A stretch of DNA of 52,624 nucleotides. Origin: a virus. Positions 16,268 through 24,843 of the stretch are shown here, one piece after another. Under the pieces are notes generated by a model. That model did not search any database. It worked only from the letters and a program-made list of their open reading frames with translations, and was not told where the DNA came from. Where the stretch lies: positions 1 to 52,624 of IMG/VR virus record IMGVR_UViG_3300045738_000739; one strand, given 5' to 3'. Positions within the stretch are counted from its first letter, which is position 1; the number at the start of each line of letters is the position of its first letter. The position numbers and the translations under genes were made by a program.

Positions 16268-17559
16268 GTGTCTCTCCAGCGTATTCTCGCCCAGCCCATT
16301 ACGTTAGTCGTCGTCAGAAGCCCAAGGTTGCGAGCCCCAAGAATATCGTTCTGCGAGAAGTCCGCGTCCATAGATACGTTGTGCCCGTTCACGGCTGACG
16401 TTGCGATGTTCCCACCCACGATTGGGCTTCCCGTGGCTGTGATTTGGAAATTGGTTAAGACTCCAGGGAACTGGGAGAAAGTCATGCTGACGAGCGTTCC
16501 GTTCCACTCCGCGTAGCGCCCCCATCGAGAGAAATACGCGAAGCCACCGGGGCCTTTGTAGAACGCCCCGCCAGCGGTAGAGGCGGACCCAAAGAACAGG
16601 TCTTGCTCCGCGATGCTTAGCCACTTGGCGCGGGTTCCGTCGTACATCATCATCATTTTCATGGTGGTGTTGTAATACTGATCACCGTCTTGAGGAGCAG
16701 GCAATAAAGGGTCCGTGCTCTGAGCGTCGTGGGTGTATCTCCAGTGATCAAAGTCGCGGACGATGTTGCCGTTGTTGATGAGCGGATTCCACCTAGTGCT
16801 CTGATCCACAAAGACAGTGGTGTTTGCTGCAACCTCCAACCCTGCTGCGGCGGATCCACGAAGCCAACACCCCTGAAGCCGCACCACCAGGGTGGCACCA
16901 GTCGCGAACAACCCGGCAGAGCTGTTGATCCAACAGTCCCTAAAATTCATTTCCCCGGTGGCGGCAACGGTGACTCCGGTCATTGACCCCGCAAGCTGGT
17001 AGATGGCCACCCGATCAAGCGTAATCCATGCGTTGTTTGAGGAACCCGTGCCCGCAATGGACACCCCAAACATGGGACCGGCAGCCGATGAGGTTATCTT
17101 GAGATCGTGGGCAACGGACGATTCAGATGTGGTGCCTGGAAAGGAGACCGCGAAGGAGATCGCTCCAGAAACCTCCAGGGTGAGGTTGCCCAGTGTGCAA
17201 AAGTCACCCATTTCCACCAACGTGCCGCCACCCGTGTTGCGGATAACGCAGCGGTCTCGCTCGATCCCCTTTAGCGTGACCCCGTTTGAAAGCACCAACG
17301 GAGGTTCGTTGTAGATCCCTGGAAGGACCATGATGGTGGTGCCCCCGCCAGATGCAGCTGCGCCAACCGCAGCCGCTATGGTGAGGAACGGCAAGTCCAA
17401 CCGCCCACCGGCACCCGTTCCGTCGTTGCCGTTGAGAGCGTCAACCCAAATTACGTTGCCAGTGTCAACAGTCCCGCCGCCCCCGGACAAATTCGGGTCG
17501 TAGTTTGTGAACGGAACGTCGCGAACATACGAATAAGTTGAAAACGGAATTGTCGGCAT
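16264..17559 (-). CDS. Tailspike-like protein with beta-helix pattern
   Basis: The protein has 431 residues. After a short Gly-rich head, about residues 34-110 follow the pattern of right-handed parallel beta-helix tailspikes: WVDALNGNDGTGAGGR, PFLTIAAAV, IMVLPGIYNE, GVTLKGIERD. Short repeated strands continue to about residue 280. The C-terminal 120 residues (about 295-431) are the domain shared with the next gene. Beta-helix tailspikes usually bind or cut surface polysaccharide; I see no catalytic residues that decide this. ATG 17559 has GGAG upstream. Confidence 0.72.
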   Translation of the reverse strand: MPTIPFSTYSYVRDVPFTNYDPNLSGGGGTVDTGNVIWVDALNGNDGTGAGGRLDLPFLTIAAAVGAAASGGGTTIMVLPGIYNEPPLVLSNGVTLKGIERDRCVIRNTGGGTLVEMGDFCTLGNLTLEVSGAISFAVSFPGTTSESSVAHDLKITSSAAGPMFGVSIAGTGSSNNAWITLDRVAIYQLAGSMTGVTVAATGEMNFRDCWINSSAGLFATGATLVVRLQGCWLRGSAAAGLEVAANTTVFVDQSTRWNPLINNGNIVRDFDHWRYTHDAQSTDPLLPAPQDGDQYYNTTMKMMMMYDGTRAKWLSIAEQDLFFGSASTAGGAFYKGPGGFAYFSRWGRYAEWNGTLVSMTFSQFPGVLTNFQITATGSPIVGGNIATSAVNGHNVSMDADFSQNDILGARNLGLLTTTNVMGWARIRWRDT

Positions 17560-17564
17560 GGTTT

Positions 17565-18224
17565 CTACTCCGAACCTGCGCGGTCAATCCAAAGACTGAT
17601 CACCGCCAATGTTTGCAGCACAATATCGGACTTTAAGTACAAGTTCATGTCGGCATCCTCGTCGCACTGATACCAAATCTCGTCTTGGATGACGGCGTTG
17701 AAGTATTCCTGATTGACATCCTCATTGCCGTGAAGAGGGTACAACCCATACATCACAGGAGGCAGTGTGTTAGGACCGCCGGCAACATTGAACCACGCAT
17801 TGTGCGGCTGCACCTCGATCCGCGTAAACATGAGCGGCGACTCAATCCGAGAAACCACCCCCTGTGGATCGCTAATCTCGAAAGCGTCGATAAGAGGGGT
17901 GTGGATCGAAGCCAGCCGAAGTTCGATCTCGGTGGGTGGGGAGGCTTCCCATAATGCGAAATTGGGATCGGCGACCGGATAGCCAGGATAGAGCTTCAAC
18001 GCGATCTTGCGAAGCCACCCAGCCGTAGGAAGCAGCGGTGGATCAGGCGGTAACGGGCCGCCTCCCGCAATACAGTCCTGAACAGCCTGGGGAAGATCGC
18101 CATACGTTGTAAACGTCCGTGGGCCGTCACGCTGAACGACGTTCGTGAAATCTTGAAACTGCCCGGTGACCGAATCAAAGCCGCCGGTCGTCACCAAATC
18201 AAACCGTTGTAAGGTTTTCGACAT
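17565..18224 (-). CDS. Unknown baseplate-adjacent protein
   Basis: The protein has 219 residues from ATG 18224 (AGGAG six bases upstream; the stop of the baseplate J gene ends one base before). It contains a Pro-rich loop (PLPPDPPLLP, about 58-67) and beta-rich segments. There is no recognised domain. It lies between baseplate J and the tailspike-like gene, so it is probably a structural link between baseplate and fibres. Confidence 0.6.
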   Translation of the reverse strand: MSKTLQRFDLVTTGGFDSVTGQFQDFTNVVQRDGPRTFTTYGDLPQAVQDCIAGGGPLPPDPPLLPTAGWLRKIALKLYPGYPVADPNFALWEASPPTEIELRLASIHTPLIDAFEISDPQGVVSRIESPLMFTRIEVQPHNAWFNVAGGPNTLPPVMYGLYPLHGNEDVNQEYFNAVIQDEIWYQCDEDADMNLYLKSDIVLQTLAVISLWIDRAGSE

Positions 18225-18225
18225 A

Positions 18226-19806
18226 TCATGCTCCTGTGAAGATAACGTCAACGGACTTGATTCGGCACAGCTCGCCCTCGCCGATGATCGTGTTGACCAG
18301 AATGATCGGCGAGCCACCAGTCGTGAAAATCACATCATGGACTCCCGACACTGCTTGCATCACAGCTACGATCTCCGTGACGATTACGTCACCATTGATC
18401 GGCAACGCATTGATGTACCCCAGCACAGCCGATCTGCATCCGTCGATAACAGGCTGTTGCTCGAATCCCGCATCAACCTGAATTGTCGCCTCCAAAGTCA
18501 GTTGAATGATCAGCGGGGGTAAACACTGAACCTGCACGCCGGCTGCACGGAATCCGGGGAACTCTTTCCGGTCGTCAACATCGCCTTCGATGATCTTCTG
18601 GGCCAGTGCCAGCAGCCCTTCGTACCACTGATAGCGGATGGTCACCGCATCACCCGGCTGCAAACCCTCGACCTGTCCTGGCACCGTCCCGTCTGGAATC
18701 CCAGACGGACCATTCGAGATGAGCGTGAGCTTCCCAGATCCGCGATTGATCAGAACATCGTAAGTGCCCGGTGCGTCCACATAGGGGTCGCCCACCACGA
18801 GCAACGTATCCACACCCATGAGCCCACCGACCCACCACGTCACCACAAGCTGCCCACCCGGCACATGCGGTCTGTGGATCGTGTATAGCCTCACCTCGCC
18901 ACCCGATGCGCTCGTCACCACGACTTCGGGATTGAGTCCAGTCGGTGCCATCGTCACTGGGTCGAACTCCAGATTATGCCCCTGGATCTCAGCCGACGTG
19001 CCTGTCCCGTCATCGACGTACAGCAGCACCTCGCCCAGCCGTGGCGGCAGCAGCTCCACCACCGAAGCCACCTGTATGCGTCCGTGCAGGGGTAGAGATG
19101 CCCCTAAAACCGCCGACTCCAAGGCGAACGGAGTTGCCCTACTGAGTGACCGGAGATACGTCTTGACCCGCTCACGCAGCGAAGCATCACTCTCTAGGTC
19201 ACTGCCCCCGGTGATCAACGACGTATTCTTCACGCCATCGACCCCAGCAACGGGGGTCACGAACTTGCTGATGCCGGTCGGACCTCCGGTGTCGTACAGT
19301 GGATCCCAGTCGGGTAGGCCAAGATCAGCCGACAATTTGCCAAGGAACAAAATGTTGCCGATGTCGCCCGGTGCCAGCGCACCCACGGGAACCTCGTCTG
19401 AAGATGTCTGCCCATTGGCGATGAACCCCTCGTCGATTGTCGTGTAACTTTCGCCGCCATCAACTCCGAGTTGTACTCCTTCGGGAATGACGATGCTGCC
19501 GACGTTGCTGGCCCGATAAAAAGTGACCTTACCCGTCGCATTCACGGCGGGTGCCCGACTGATTTCATCCGGGTTAACGTCCGCAGCGCGTGAATCCAGA
19601 TCACTGCCAGTTGCCGTGTCGATGTCCCAGATGTCCTGCATTCGGACCATCTGGTAGTGCAGGTCTTCCAATTCGCGGGCAAACGCAGCGATGATCGTGA
19701 GTAGAACACCACCGTCTTCAAGATCGTTGAGCTTCGTGCGGGCGACAATTCGAGCCGCCATGCGGCGCACGAAGTCGGGGAATGTTTTGGGCTCAAACTT
19801 CGCCAT
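18226..19806 (-). CDS. Baseplate J-like wedge protein
   Basis: The protein has 526 residues. The N-terminal helix with LEDGGVLLTIIAAFARELEDLHYQM, then TGSDLDSRAADVN, is the start pattern of baseplate J / gp6-type proteins. Typical later elements are RASNVGSIVIPEGV and SLRERVKTYLRSLSRAT. These proteins form the wedge ring of contractile-tail baseplates. It is the expected length for the family. ATG 19806 follows GAGGTAGGT. It follows the LysM/gp25-type gene, the usual order. Confidence 0.88.
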   Translation of the reverse strand: MAKFEPKTFPDFVRRMAARIVARTKLNDLEDGGVLLTIIAAFARELEDLHYQMVRMQDIWDIDTATGSDLDSRAADVNPDEISRAPAVNATGKVTFYRASNVGSIVIPEGVQLGVDGGESYTTIDEGFIANGQTSSDEVPVGALAPGDIGNILFLGKLSADLGLPDWDPLYDTGGPTGISKFVTPVAGVDGVKNTSLITGGSDLESDASLRERVKTYLRSLSRATPFALESAVLGASLPLHGRIQVASVVELLPPRLGEVLLYVDDGTGTSAEIQGHNLEFDPVTMAPTGLNPEVVVTSASGGEVRLYTIHRPHVPGGQLVVTWWVGGLMGVDTLLVVGDPYVDAPGTYDVLINRGSGKLTLISNGPSGIPDGTVPGQVEGLQPGDAVTIRYQWYEGLLALAQKIIEGDVDDRKEFPGFRAAGVQVQCLPPLIIQLTLEATIQVDAGFEQQPVIDGCRSAVLGYINALPINGDVIVTEIVAVMQAVSGVHDVIFTTGGSPIILVNTIIGEGELCRIKSVDVIFTGA

Positions 19807-19813
19807 ACCTACC

Positions 19814-21655
19814 TCAAATCAAGCTCGTCGGGATGCTGATCCCCTCTGAAACGCCGATCGGAAATGCTGTGACATCGATCTCTACCACATCTTTATCAAT
19901 TGTCGTCTTTGTTTGTCCAACCCTAAGAATCCGAGAATCCTCCAGCACCGCAGCTCGCACTGCGAGCTGGATAGACTGGGATTGCCACCACGGCAGATTC
20001 AGCCCAAGCATCCTCGGCAAGCCGTAGCGCGGAAATAGAGGCATCGTCCCCTGCTCTGTCCAAACCCGCATTTGAGTAGCTTGCACAAGGTTCTCTTTTC
20101 CGCCGACAATTGCGATGTCCCGACCTGTCGAGTGATCGATAGGGATGTCCACCACTGGCCTACCTGGCATCGAATCTACCGTTTCGGTGAGTGCGATATT
20201 CACCCCCCACAGAAGCTCTGGAGATTGTCCACTTTGAGCCCCCATAGTTTTGAGACCTAAAGTCGGGTTCTGCTTCTTAGGGACGATGAGCTTGTCGCCT
20301 GGTTTGATTGTCCCGTTGAGCCCAGTCGCAGTGATGTATGGGTTCTTGAGGTTGTTTGCGAGAACGATAACCTTCCACAAGCCCGCATCGCCGAGATACT
20401 TTTCGGCAAGACTCATAAGCGTATCTGTCGCGCCAAGAGCGATGGTCTCCGCACCGTCGTATTCGGGCAACAAAGAAGAAGTTTGGAATGAGGAAAGGCT
20501 CGACTGGATGTCAGGATTTACTAGCTCACTGGCAGCAAAATTCGCCTTTGCTTGAGCATAAGACGCTGAATCGGTGTTGTCGCCACCGTGCATGAGAGCA
20601 AGCTCCACTCCGTCTGTTGCCGCCATCAGAGCTGAATGGGCTACGCCAAGCGGACTTTCCGAACCCCCCAGTGACTCTCCCGGTGGGAATATCTTATGAA
20701 CTTCCCGGTTGAGGTCGTCTTGCGCTTTCAGCAACTTCAGACCCAAGTCCTCGAAAGACCGGCCCAGGCTCTCACCAGCGTCTTTCATGTTCTTAGTTTG
20801 CTCAGCAAACACAGACAGATTGGTGAAGAAGACCTCGACCCCAGCAAGCATACCGCGCACTGACCCCAACACTGCGCTCGCTGTTAGCGCGGCATCGCCG
20901 AGAATCGCTGTTGCCATCTGCAACCCAGCAGTCACATTCGATAGAAACTGCCCAACTTGGCCGATAATGCTGCCATCTATTGACGGCTGTTCGATCTCAT
21001 CGGCCTCGCCAATGACTTTGAAAGAGATGCTGAACGGATACATCAGTCGCGTCGTGATTTCTCTGGCAATGGAGACAGATTCAGGAACGACGACAAAATG
21101 ATTGCTGTCCTTAAAATTGTGCCAAGTCATCACTGTTTGATTTGCCCACCTCGGGTTTGCCTTCAAGTGGGCATACTTGTCGAAAATGTGATGAATCATT
21201 CGCAACGTCCACTGCGGTCCAGAGAACGGCCCATCAATCGTCGGAAGATGACCCTTCGTAAACTTCACATCCAACGGATGTGTGCTGTCTGATCCGTACT
21301 TCGCCTCTAATCCAAAGTTTCCGCTGATCCTCAGATCAAACGGCCCGTAGCCGGCTTCTTCTGTGTAGATTCCACCTAACGTCGGTGTAACCCGCTGACG
21401 GAAAACGCGCGTAAGATCAAGCCCCTGCGGCTGAACTGGGAAGGTGAATACGGCTGTCTCGCCAAACATGCCTGAGAATACGTCAGTCGGCATCTTCAAA
21501 GCGATGACATACGGGAAACAGCCGGTATATCTATCGTCCTGTTGAATCGCTTGCCGAATGTCTTCGGCGGCACGCGCGAGCACCCCCTTGAGGGGGATCC
21601 CCATCAAGTTCCAGAGTTTGGTTTCACCCCCTTGTGATTCGCCGAGCAAAGGCAT
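19814..21655 (-). CDS. LysM-containing baseplate protein with gp25-like C-terminus
   Basis: The protein has 613 residues. The N-terminal 230 residues form a structural domain starting at MPLLGESQGGE. Residues about 405-465 are a LysM module (IALGATDTLMSLAEKYLGD..., IKPGDKLIVPK), a peptidoglycan-contacting module common in tail-hub proteins (gp53/gpX-like). The last 90 residues (GTMPLFPRYGLPRMLG, RAAVLEDSRILRVG) resemble the gp25/GPW baseplate protein family that triggers sheath contraction. A single gene fusing both is notable, because these are usually separate genes. ATG 21655 follows the upstream stop directly. Confidence 0.72.
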   Translation of the reverse strand: MPLLGESQGGETKLWNLMGIPLKGVLARAAEDIRQAIQQDDRYTGCFPYVIALKMPTDVFSGMFGETAVFTFPVQPQGLDLTRVFRQRVTPTLGGIYTEEAGYGPFDLRISGNFGLEAKYGSDSTHPLDVKFTKGHLPTIDGPFSGPQWTLRMIHHIFDKYAHLKANPRWANQTVMTWHNFKDSNHFVVVPESVSIAREITTRLMYPFSISFKVIGEADEIEQPSIDGSIIGQVGQFLSNVTAGLQMATAILGDAALTASAVLGSVRGMLAGVEVFFTNLSVFAEQTKNMKDAGESLGRSFEDLGLKLLKAQDDLNREVHKIFPPGESLGGSESPLGVAHSALMAATDGVELALMHGGDNTDSASYAQAKANFAASELVNPDIQSSLSSFQTSSLLPEYDGAETIALGATDTLMSLAEKYLGDAGLWKVIVLANNLKNPYITATGLNGTIKPGDKLIVPKKQNPTLGLKTMGAQSGQSPELLWGVNIALTETVDSMPGRPVVDIPIDHSTGRDIAIVGGKENLVQATQMRVWTEQGTMPLFPRYGLPRMLGLNLPWWQSQSIQLAVRAAVLEDSRILRVGQTKTTIDKDVVEIDVTAFPIGVSEGISIPTSLI

Positions 21656-22015
21656 CTAGGCCACCGTCCCTGTTCCCGAACCCGACAAATACGTTTCAGC
21701 GGGTGAGGCTCCGACTGCCGTATTCACAACGGTTGTCGTAACGATTGCGTTGGCGATAATATGCTCCATGTGCTTGGTCGCAATCGCCGTGACCATCCCA
21801 TCCAGATGCGTCACCACGCTCTTGCCGATGGCTTCAGCAAGGTTGTCCATCGCGTTCGCCATGTCGCCGTCAGTCCATGCAGGCTCGCCGACAATTGCCT
21901 CCAGCTCGGTCAAAAAGTTCGCTTTCAGCTCTTCTTGCCAAGTCGGTAGCGCAGACGCAAAACCACCGACCGCGCCCCTGACTTCTCCGTCCAATCCTGA
22001 TCCGTTCAACGGCAT
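21656..22015 (-). CDS. Small unknown tail protein
   Basis: The protein has 119 residues. It has a Gly-rich N-terminus, two amphipathic helices (LKANFLTELEAIV, NAMDNLAEAIGKSVVTHLDG), and a flexible Gly/Ser/Thr C-terminus. ATG 22015 has AGGAG upstream. It is placed between the OB-fold spike and LysM/gp25 genes. A PAAR or small spike cap would be expected in this area, but I see no PAAR motif. Its function is not assigned. Confidence 0.55.
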   Translation of the reverse strand: MPLNGSGLDGEVRGAVGGFASALPTWQEELKANFLTELEAIVGEPAWTDGDMANAMDNLAEAIGKSVVTHLDGMVTAIATKHMEHIIANAIVTTTVVNTAVGASPAETYLSGSGTGTVA

Positions 22016-22016
22016 G

Positions 22017-23102
22017 TCATGCTCCTCTCAATGCGTCGGTAAGTAGCGCGGCAAGTTCGTTGAGCGGATCACCGGCTGCGCCCCCACTCAGCGCAGCAAT
22101 TGTCGTCGGTGTCTTCACGAGCGGGATGCCGAACAACGCTGCTGCTGCCGTGATGACTGGTGCCCACTCTGTCAACAGCCCTGCAAGATTCTTGAGAGCT
22201 GAGGCTGTCATAAGTTTCTGAAGCGGAGCCACGACTGGAACCGGGTCTCCCAGCTGAATCGAATCGGGACCACCTCCGGTCACCACGAGTTTTGACAAGA
22301 ACGGCAACAGCTCAATTGCCGCCCCTAGCGTGTTGACCGTGAACGTAACGGTCGGAGCCAAAACTTCCAACGTCGGATCGGGCGAAGGGGTCTCGCTGCC
22401 ATCCGGTAGAACAGTCCCGCCAGTTTGATCTTTGATGCTGACGGTGACCTTCCCGCCATCCTCGACTCCGGTCAGATTACCTCGAATCGTGCGCCGCCAT
22501 TTGTAGTCAGGCATGTCCAACATCGTGGCGACAATTGTCGCCTGCGGATGCGGCAGTTGACCGATGATGATCGGATAGCGAAAATTGTTGTCACGCCATG
22601 TCACGAGAACACAGTCACCGTCACAGCTTGACAGATCAGACGGCTCGCCCTTCGACTCATCCAAATTGAGCAAACCGCTCGTAATGTCCACCGTCGCAGC
22701 TCTTGGCTTCCACAATTCGGTATCCGTAACCCCATGCGAACGGGTCATGACCTGCGCGCCGACAATTGGGCCAACCAAAGAACCCGACCCACAGAAGACA
22801 TCACAGAATATGCCCGACCCACCCGAAGCGTGATCTGTGAGACCCTTTGACTTTGGAGAGCCTGGTGCCGAGATGTCGTCGCCAGTATATGTCGCTATCA
22901 CGAACCCCATCACGACCATCCCAGCCGAATTGAGCGCAGTAGTCGGCAGCCCGCCCTCCTTAGCCGTCGTTCCTGTAGCTGTTGAAGCATCGTACCGTGC
23001 GCCTGGAGTTTTGGTTGCGCCTGCGAAAAGTTCAGGCTGCACTTCGGCAAGTCCGAATGCCGTAGAGCCATACCCAAGATTCAACCTGTAAGGCTTGGTC
23101 AT
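22017..23102 (-). CDS. Baseplate central spike protein (gpV/gp5-like OB fold)
   Basis: The protein has 361 residues. The stretch CDGDCVLVTWRDNNFRYPIIIGQL (about 160-182) is the hallmark strand pattern of the OB-fold domain of gpV/gp5-type spike proteins. Preceding strands with GPIVGAQVMTRSHGV suit the same fold. The C-terminal part is Ala/Leu-rich and helical instead of the usual triple beta-helix. It starts at ATG 23102, overlapping the hub gene (ATGA). The perfect motif palindrome at 22527-22542 falls inside this gene. Confidence 0.7.
   Translation of the reverse strand: MTKPYRLNLGYGSTAFGLAEVQPELFAGATKTPGARYDASTATGTTAKEGGLPTTALNSAGMVVMGFVIATYTGDDISAPGSPKSKGLTDHASGGSGIFCDVFCGSGSLVGPIVGAQVMTRSHGVTDTELWKPRAATVDITSGLLNLDESKGEPSDLSSCDGDCVLVTWRDNNFRYPIIIGQLPHPQATIVATMLDMPDYKWRRTIRGNLTGVEDGGKVTVSIKDQTGGTVLPDGSETPSPDPTLEVLAPTVTFTVNTLGAAIELLPFLSKLVVTGGGPDSIQLGDPVPVVAPLQKLMTASALKNLAGLLTEWAPVITAAAALFGIPLVKTPTTIAALSGGAAGDPLNELAALLTDALRGA
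22527..22542. repeat. Perfect 16-bp palindromic copy of the dispersed motif
   Basis: GGCGACAATTGTCGCC is the complete symmetric form of the dispersed motif: two half-sites GGCGACAA joined head to head at AATT. It is inside the spike gene and so is not constrained as an intergenic site. It defines the inferred full recognition sequence. Confidence 0.75.
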
Positions 23103-24832
23103 GAGTCAGACTCCCCATCCATGTTCTTTGCATCCGGCTGCTTTAACTTTTCGAGTGCGGCTTTTGTCTTCACCTCAGTCTTCGCTATCCACTTTTTCCG
23201 CATAGTCATCAAATCGTCAACACGCTTGTCTTCTGGGTAGCCACGTGTGACCTGCAACTGGGTCTCCCCGGAAGGACTGATCCCGGTGTCCCAAGAATGC
23301 TGAACTGCTTCGACGTAAAACGTCATACACGTCCCGCAGTCGAGCCCATCCTTCTCACCGGAAGGGATCAACGGAAAAAGAGGAGACGGTCCCCCCGTGA
23401 TCACAGCCTTCATGCCGACCCGGATGTCAGGACGACCAGTTGCTAGCGTAATCACCCCGGAATAGTAAAACGGATTGAGAACATTCCAGTCCGTAACCAT
23501 GCCGATCCATTCTTGCGACTCCGTAGCCCAATCCGCCATCCCCCCTTTGCCTGTTTTCGTTGTTGCAAGAAAGTTGCTTTGAAACTCAAGTTGTTTCATC
23601 CCATAAACCGACATGTCTTCAAGGTTCACATGTGGAGGCGATAGTGGGAGGGACATCTGCTGCGACCCATTGGGCGGCTGCACGATGATGTGGATGTGAT
23701 TCACACGGTTGTTGCCACGCGACACGCTGATACCCTTGACCTGAACCAGCGGCACGTCCTTCGGGATAAGCTCAAACCAAGGCGAGCTAGTGCCCTCCTC
23801 CCCGTTAACAAATGGGCGTTCACGAAAGAAGAAAGCCAAGTTTGAATTTGCATCGCCCGGATCATCCGTCACATCGAACCAGCATTCATTCAAAGACGGA
23901 TTTTGATACGTCGTCGCCCACTGCCAGATCGATAACGTCTGCGGTGGCTTGAGCACTTGAGGGTCGTATATGTACCCACGTCCTTCGCTGACGAAGGAGT
24001 CCCAGTCGATGACATCGGCCCATTTTTTGGGCTCGTCGCCGAACAGCCCTTTGGGAACTTTCGGAGGCAACCCGTAACCAAGCCCTGTCCCAGTGCCCAC
24101 TTTGAGCAGCTTTGGAACAATGATCCCACCGGGACCGCTGACCACATAGCCTGGATTCATGTCGTCCGCAGTCATGGCTTGCGCAACAAGCATCCCGTGA
24201 AGATTGGAGTTCAACGCAGTGTCATAAGGATTGAAGTAGCAAGGCGTGTCCATAGCCGCTGCACCGATGTCTCGACCTGAAATCACAACGGTGCTTTGTA
24301 TTGTTCCATGGCCATCCACTGACAGCCCCACAGTAATCTTGTCGATCTTGCCGATCATCACCAGAGAAGTGAACCCTGTGTGCCACATCGCCTCGATCCG
24401 CACCCAGTCTCCGTCCCCTAGAATGTTGTCCCAAGTCGCTCCCGCGTAATCACCAACATTGATGAACGGAAACAGTTCCATCTGCCACGTCCCAACAGGA
24501 TCGGTGATCGATTTAGTTGTCGTGAGCGACTTCAACGACGAGACCAGATTTTCACCAGACGCATCGCCGAAAATTCCCATGCGCCCGGATCCATCCTTAC
24601 CGGCTCCTGTCTTGAAATTTGCCCCTGACCCCATCGCGTCAACTTGACCGGAAACAGAAAAGGCGTCAGAAATCTCTCCCGTATTCGCCATCATCGTGTA
24701 CTCGTATTGTCGGCCAAGAAGTTCTTGTTCAAAAGCAAAGAACGTAATGATCGGAACATTACGGGCATGACCAGACAAACCGAGACCACCAAGGTCTGGT
24801 TTCTCTCGTTTTAACTCTTTGCCTTCCGCCAT
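23099..24832 (-). CDS. Tail hub protein (gp27/gpD-like)
   Basis: The protein has 577 residues. The region with WVRIEAMWHTGFTSLVMIGKIDKITVGL and VVISGRDIGAAAMDTPC matches the general pattern of baseplate hub proteins, in which beta barrels form the ring at the base of the tail tube and cradle the spike. It is between the tape measure and the spike, the standard place. ATG 24832 has GGAG upstream. The length is above that of gpD and gp27. The fold is inferred from pattern and context. Confidence 0.68.
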   Translation of the reverse strand: MAEGKELKREKPDLGGLGLSGHARNVPIITFFAFEQELLGRQYEYTMMANTGEISDAFSVSGQVDAMGSGANFKTGAGKDGSGRMGIFGDASGENLVSSLKSLTTTKSITDPVGTWQMELFPFINVGDYAGATWDNILGDGDWVRIEAMWHTGFTSLVMIGKIDKITVGLSVDGHGTIQSTVVISGRDIGAAAMDTPCYFNPYDTALNSNLHGMLVAQAMTADDMNPGYVVSGPGGIIVPKLLKVGTGTGLGYGLPPKVPKGLFGDEPKKWADVIDWDSFVSEGRGYIYDPQVLKPPQTLSIWQWATTYQNPSLNECWFDVTDDPGDANSNLAFFFRERPFVNGEEGTSSPWFELIPKDVPLVQVKGISVSRGNNRVNHIHIIVQPPNGSQQMSLPLSPPHVNLEDMSVYGMKQLEFQSNFLATTKTGKGGMADWATESQEWIGMVTDWNVLNPFYYSGVITLATGRPDIRVGMKAVITGGPSPLFPLIPSGEKDGLDCGTCMTFYVEAVQHSWDTGISPSGETQLQVTRGYPEDKRVDDLMTMRKKWIAKTEVKTKAALEKLKQPDAKNMDGESDS

Positions 24833-24843
24833 GCTGACTCCGC

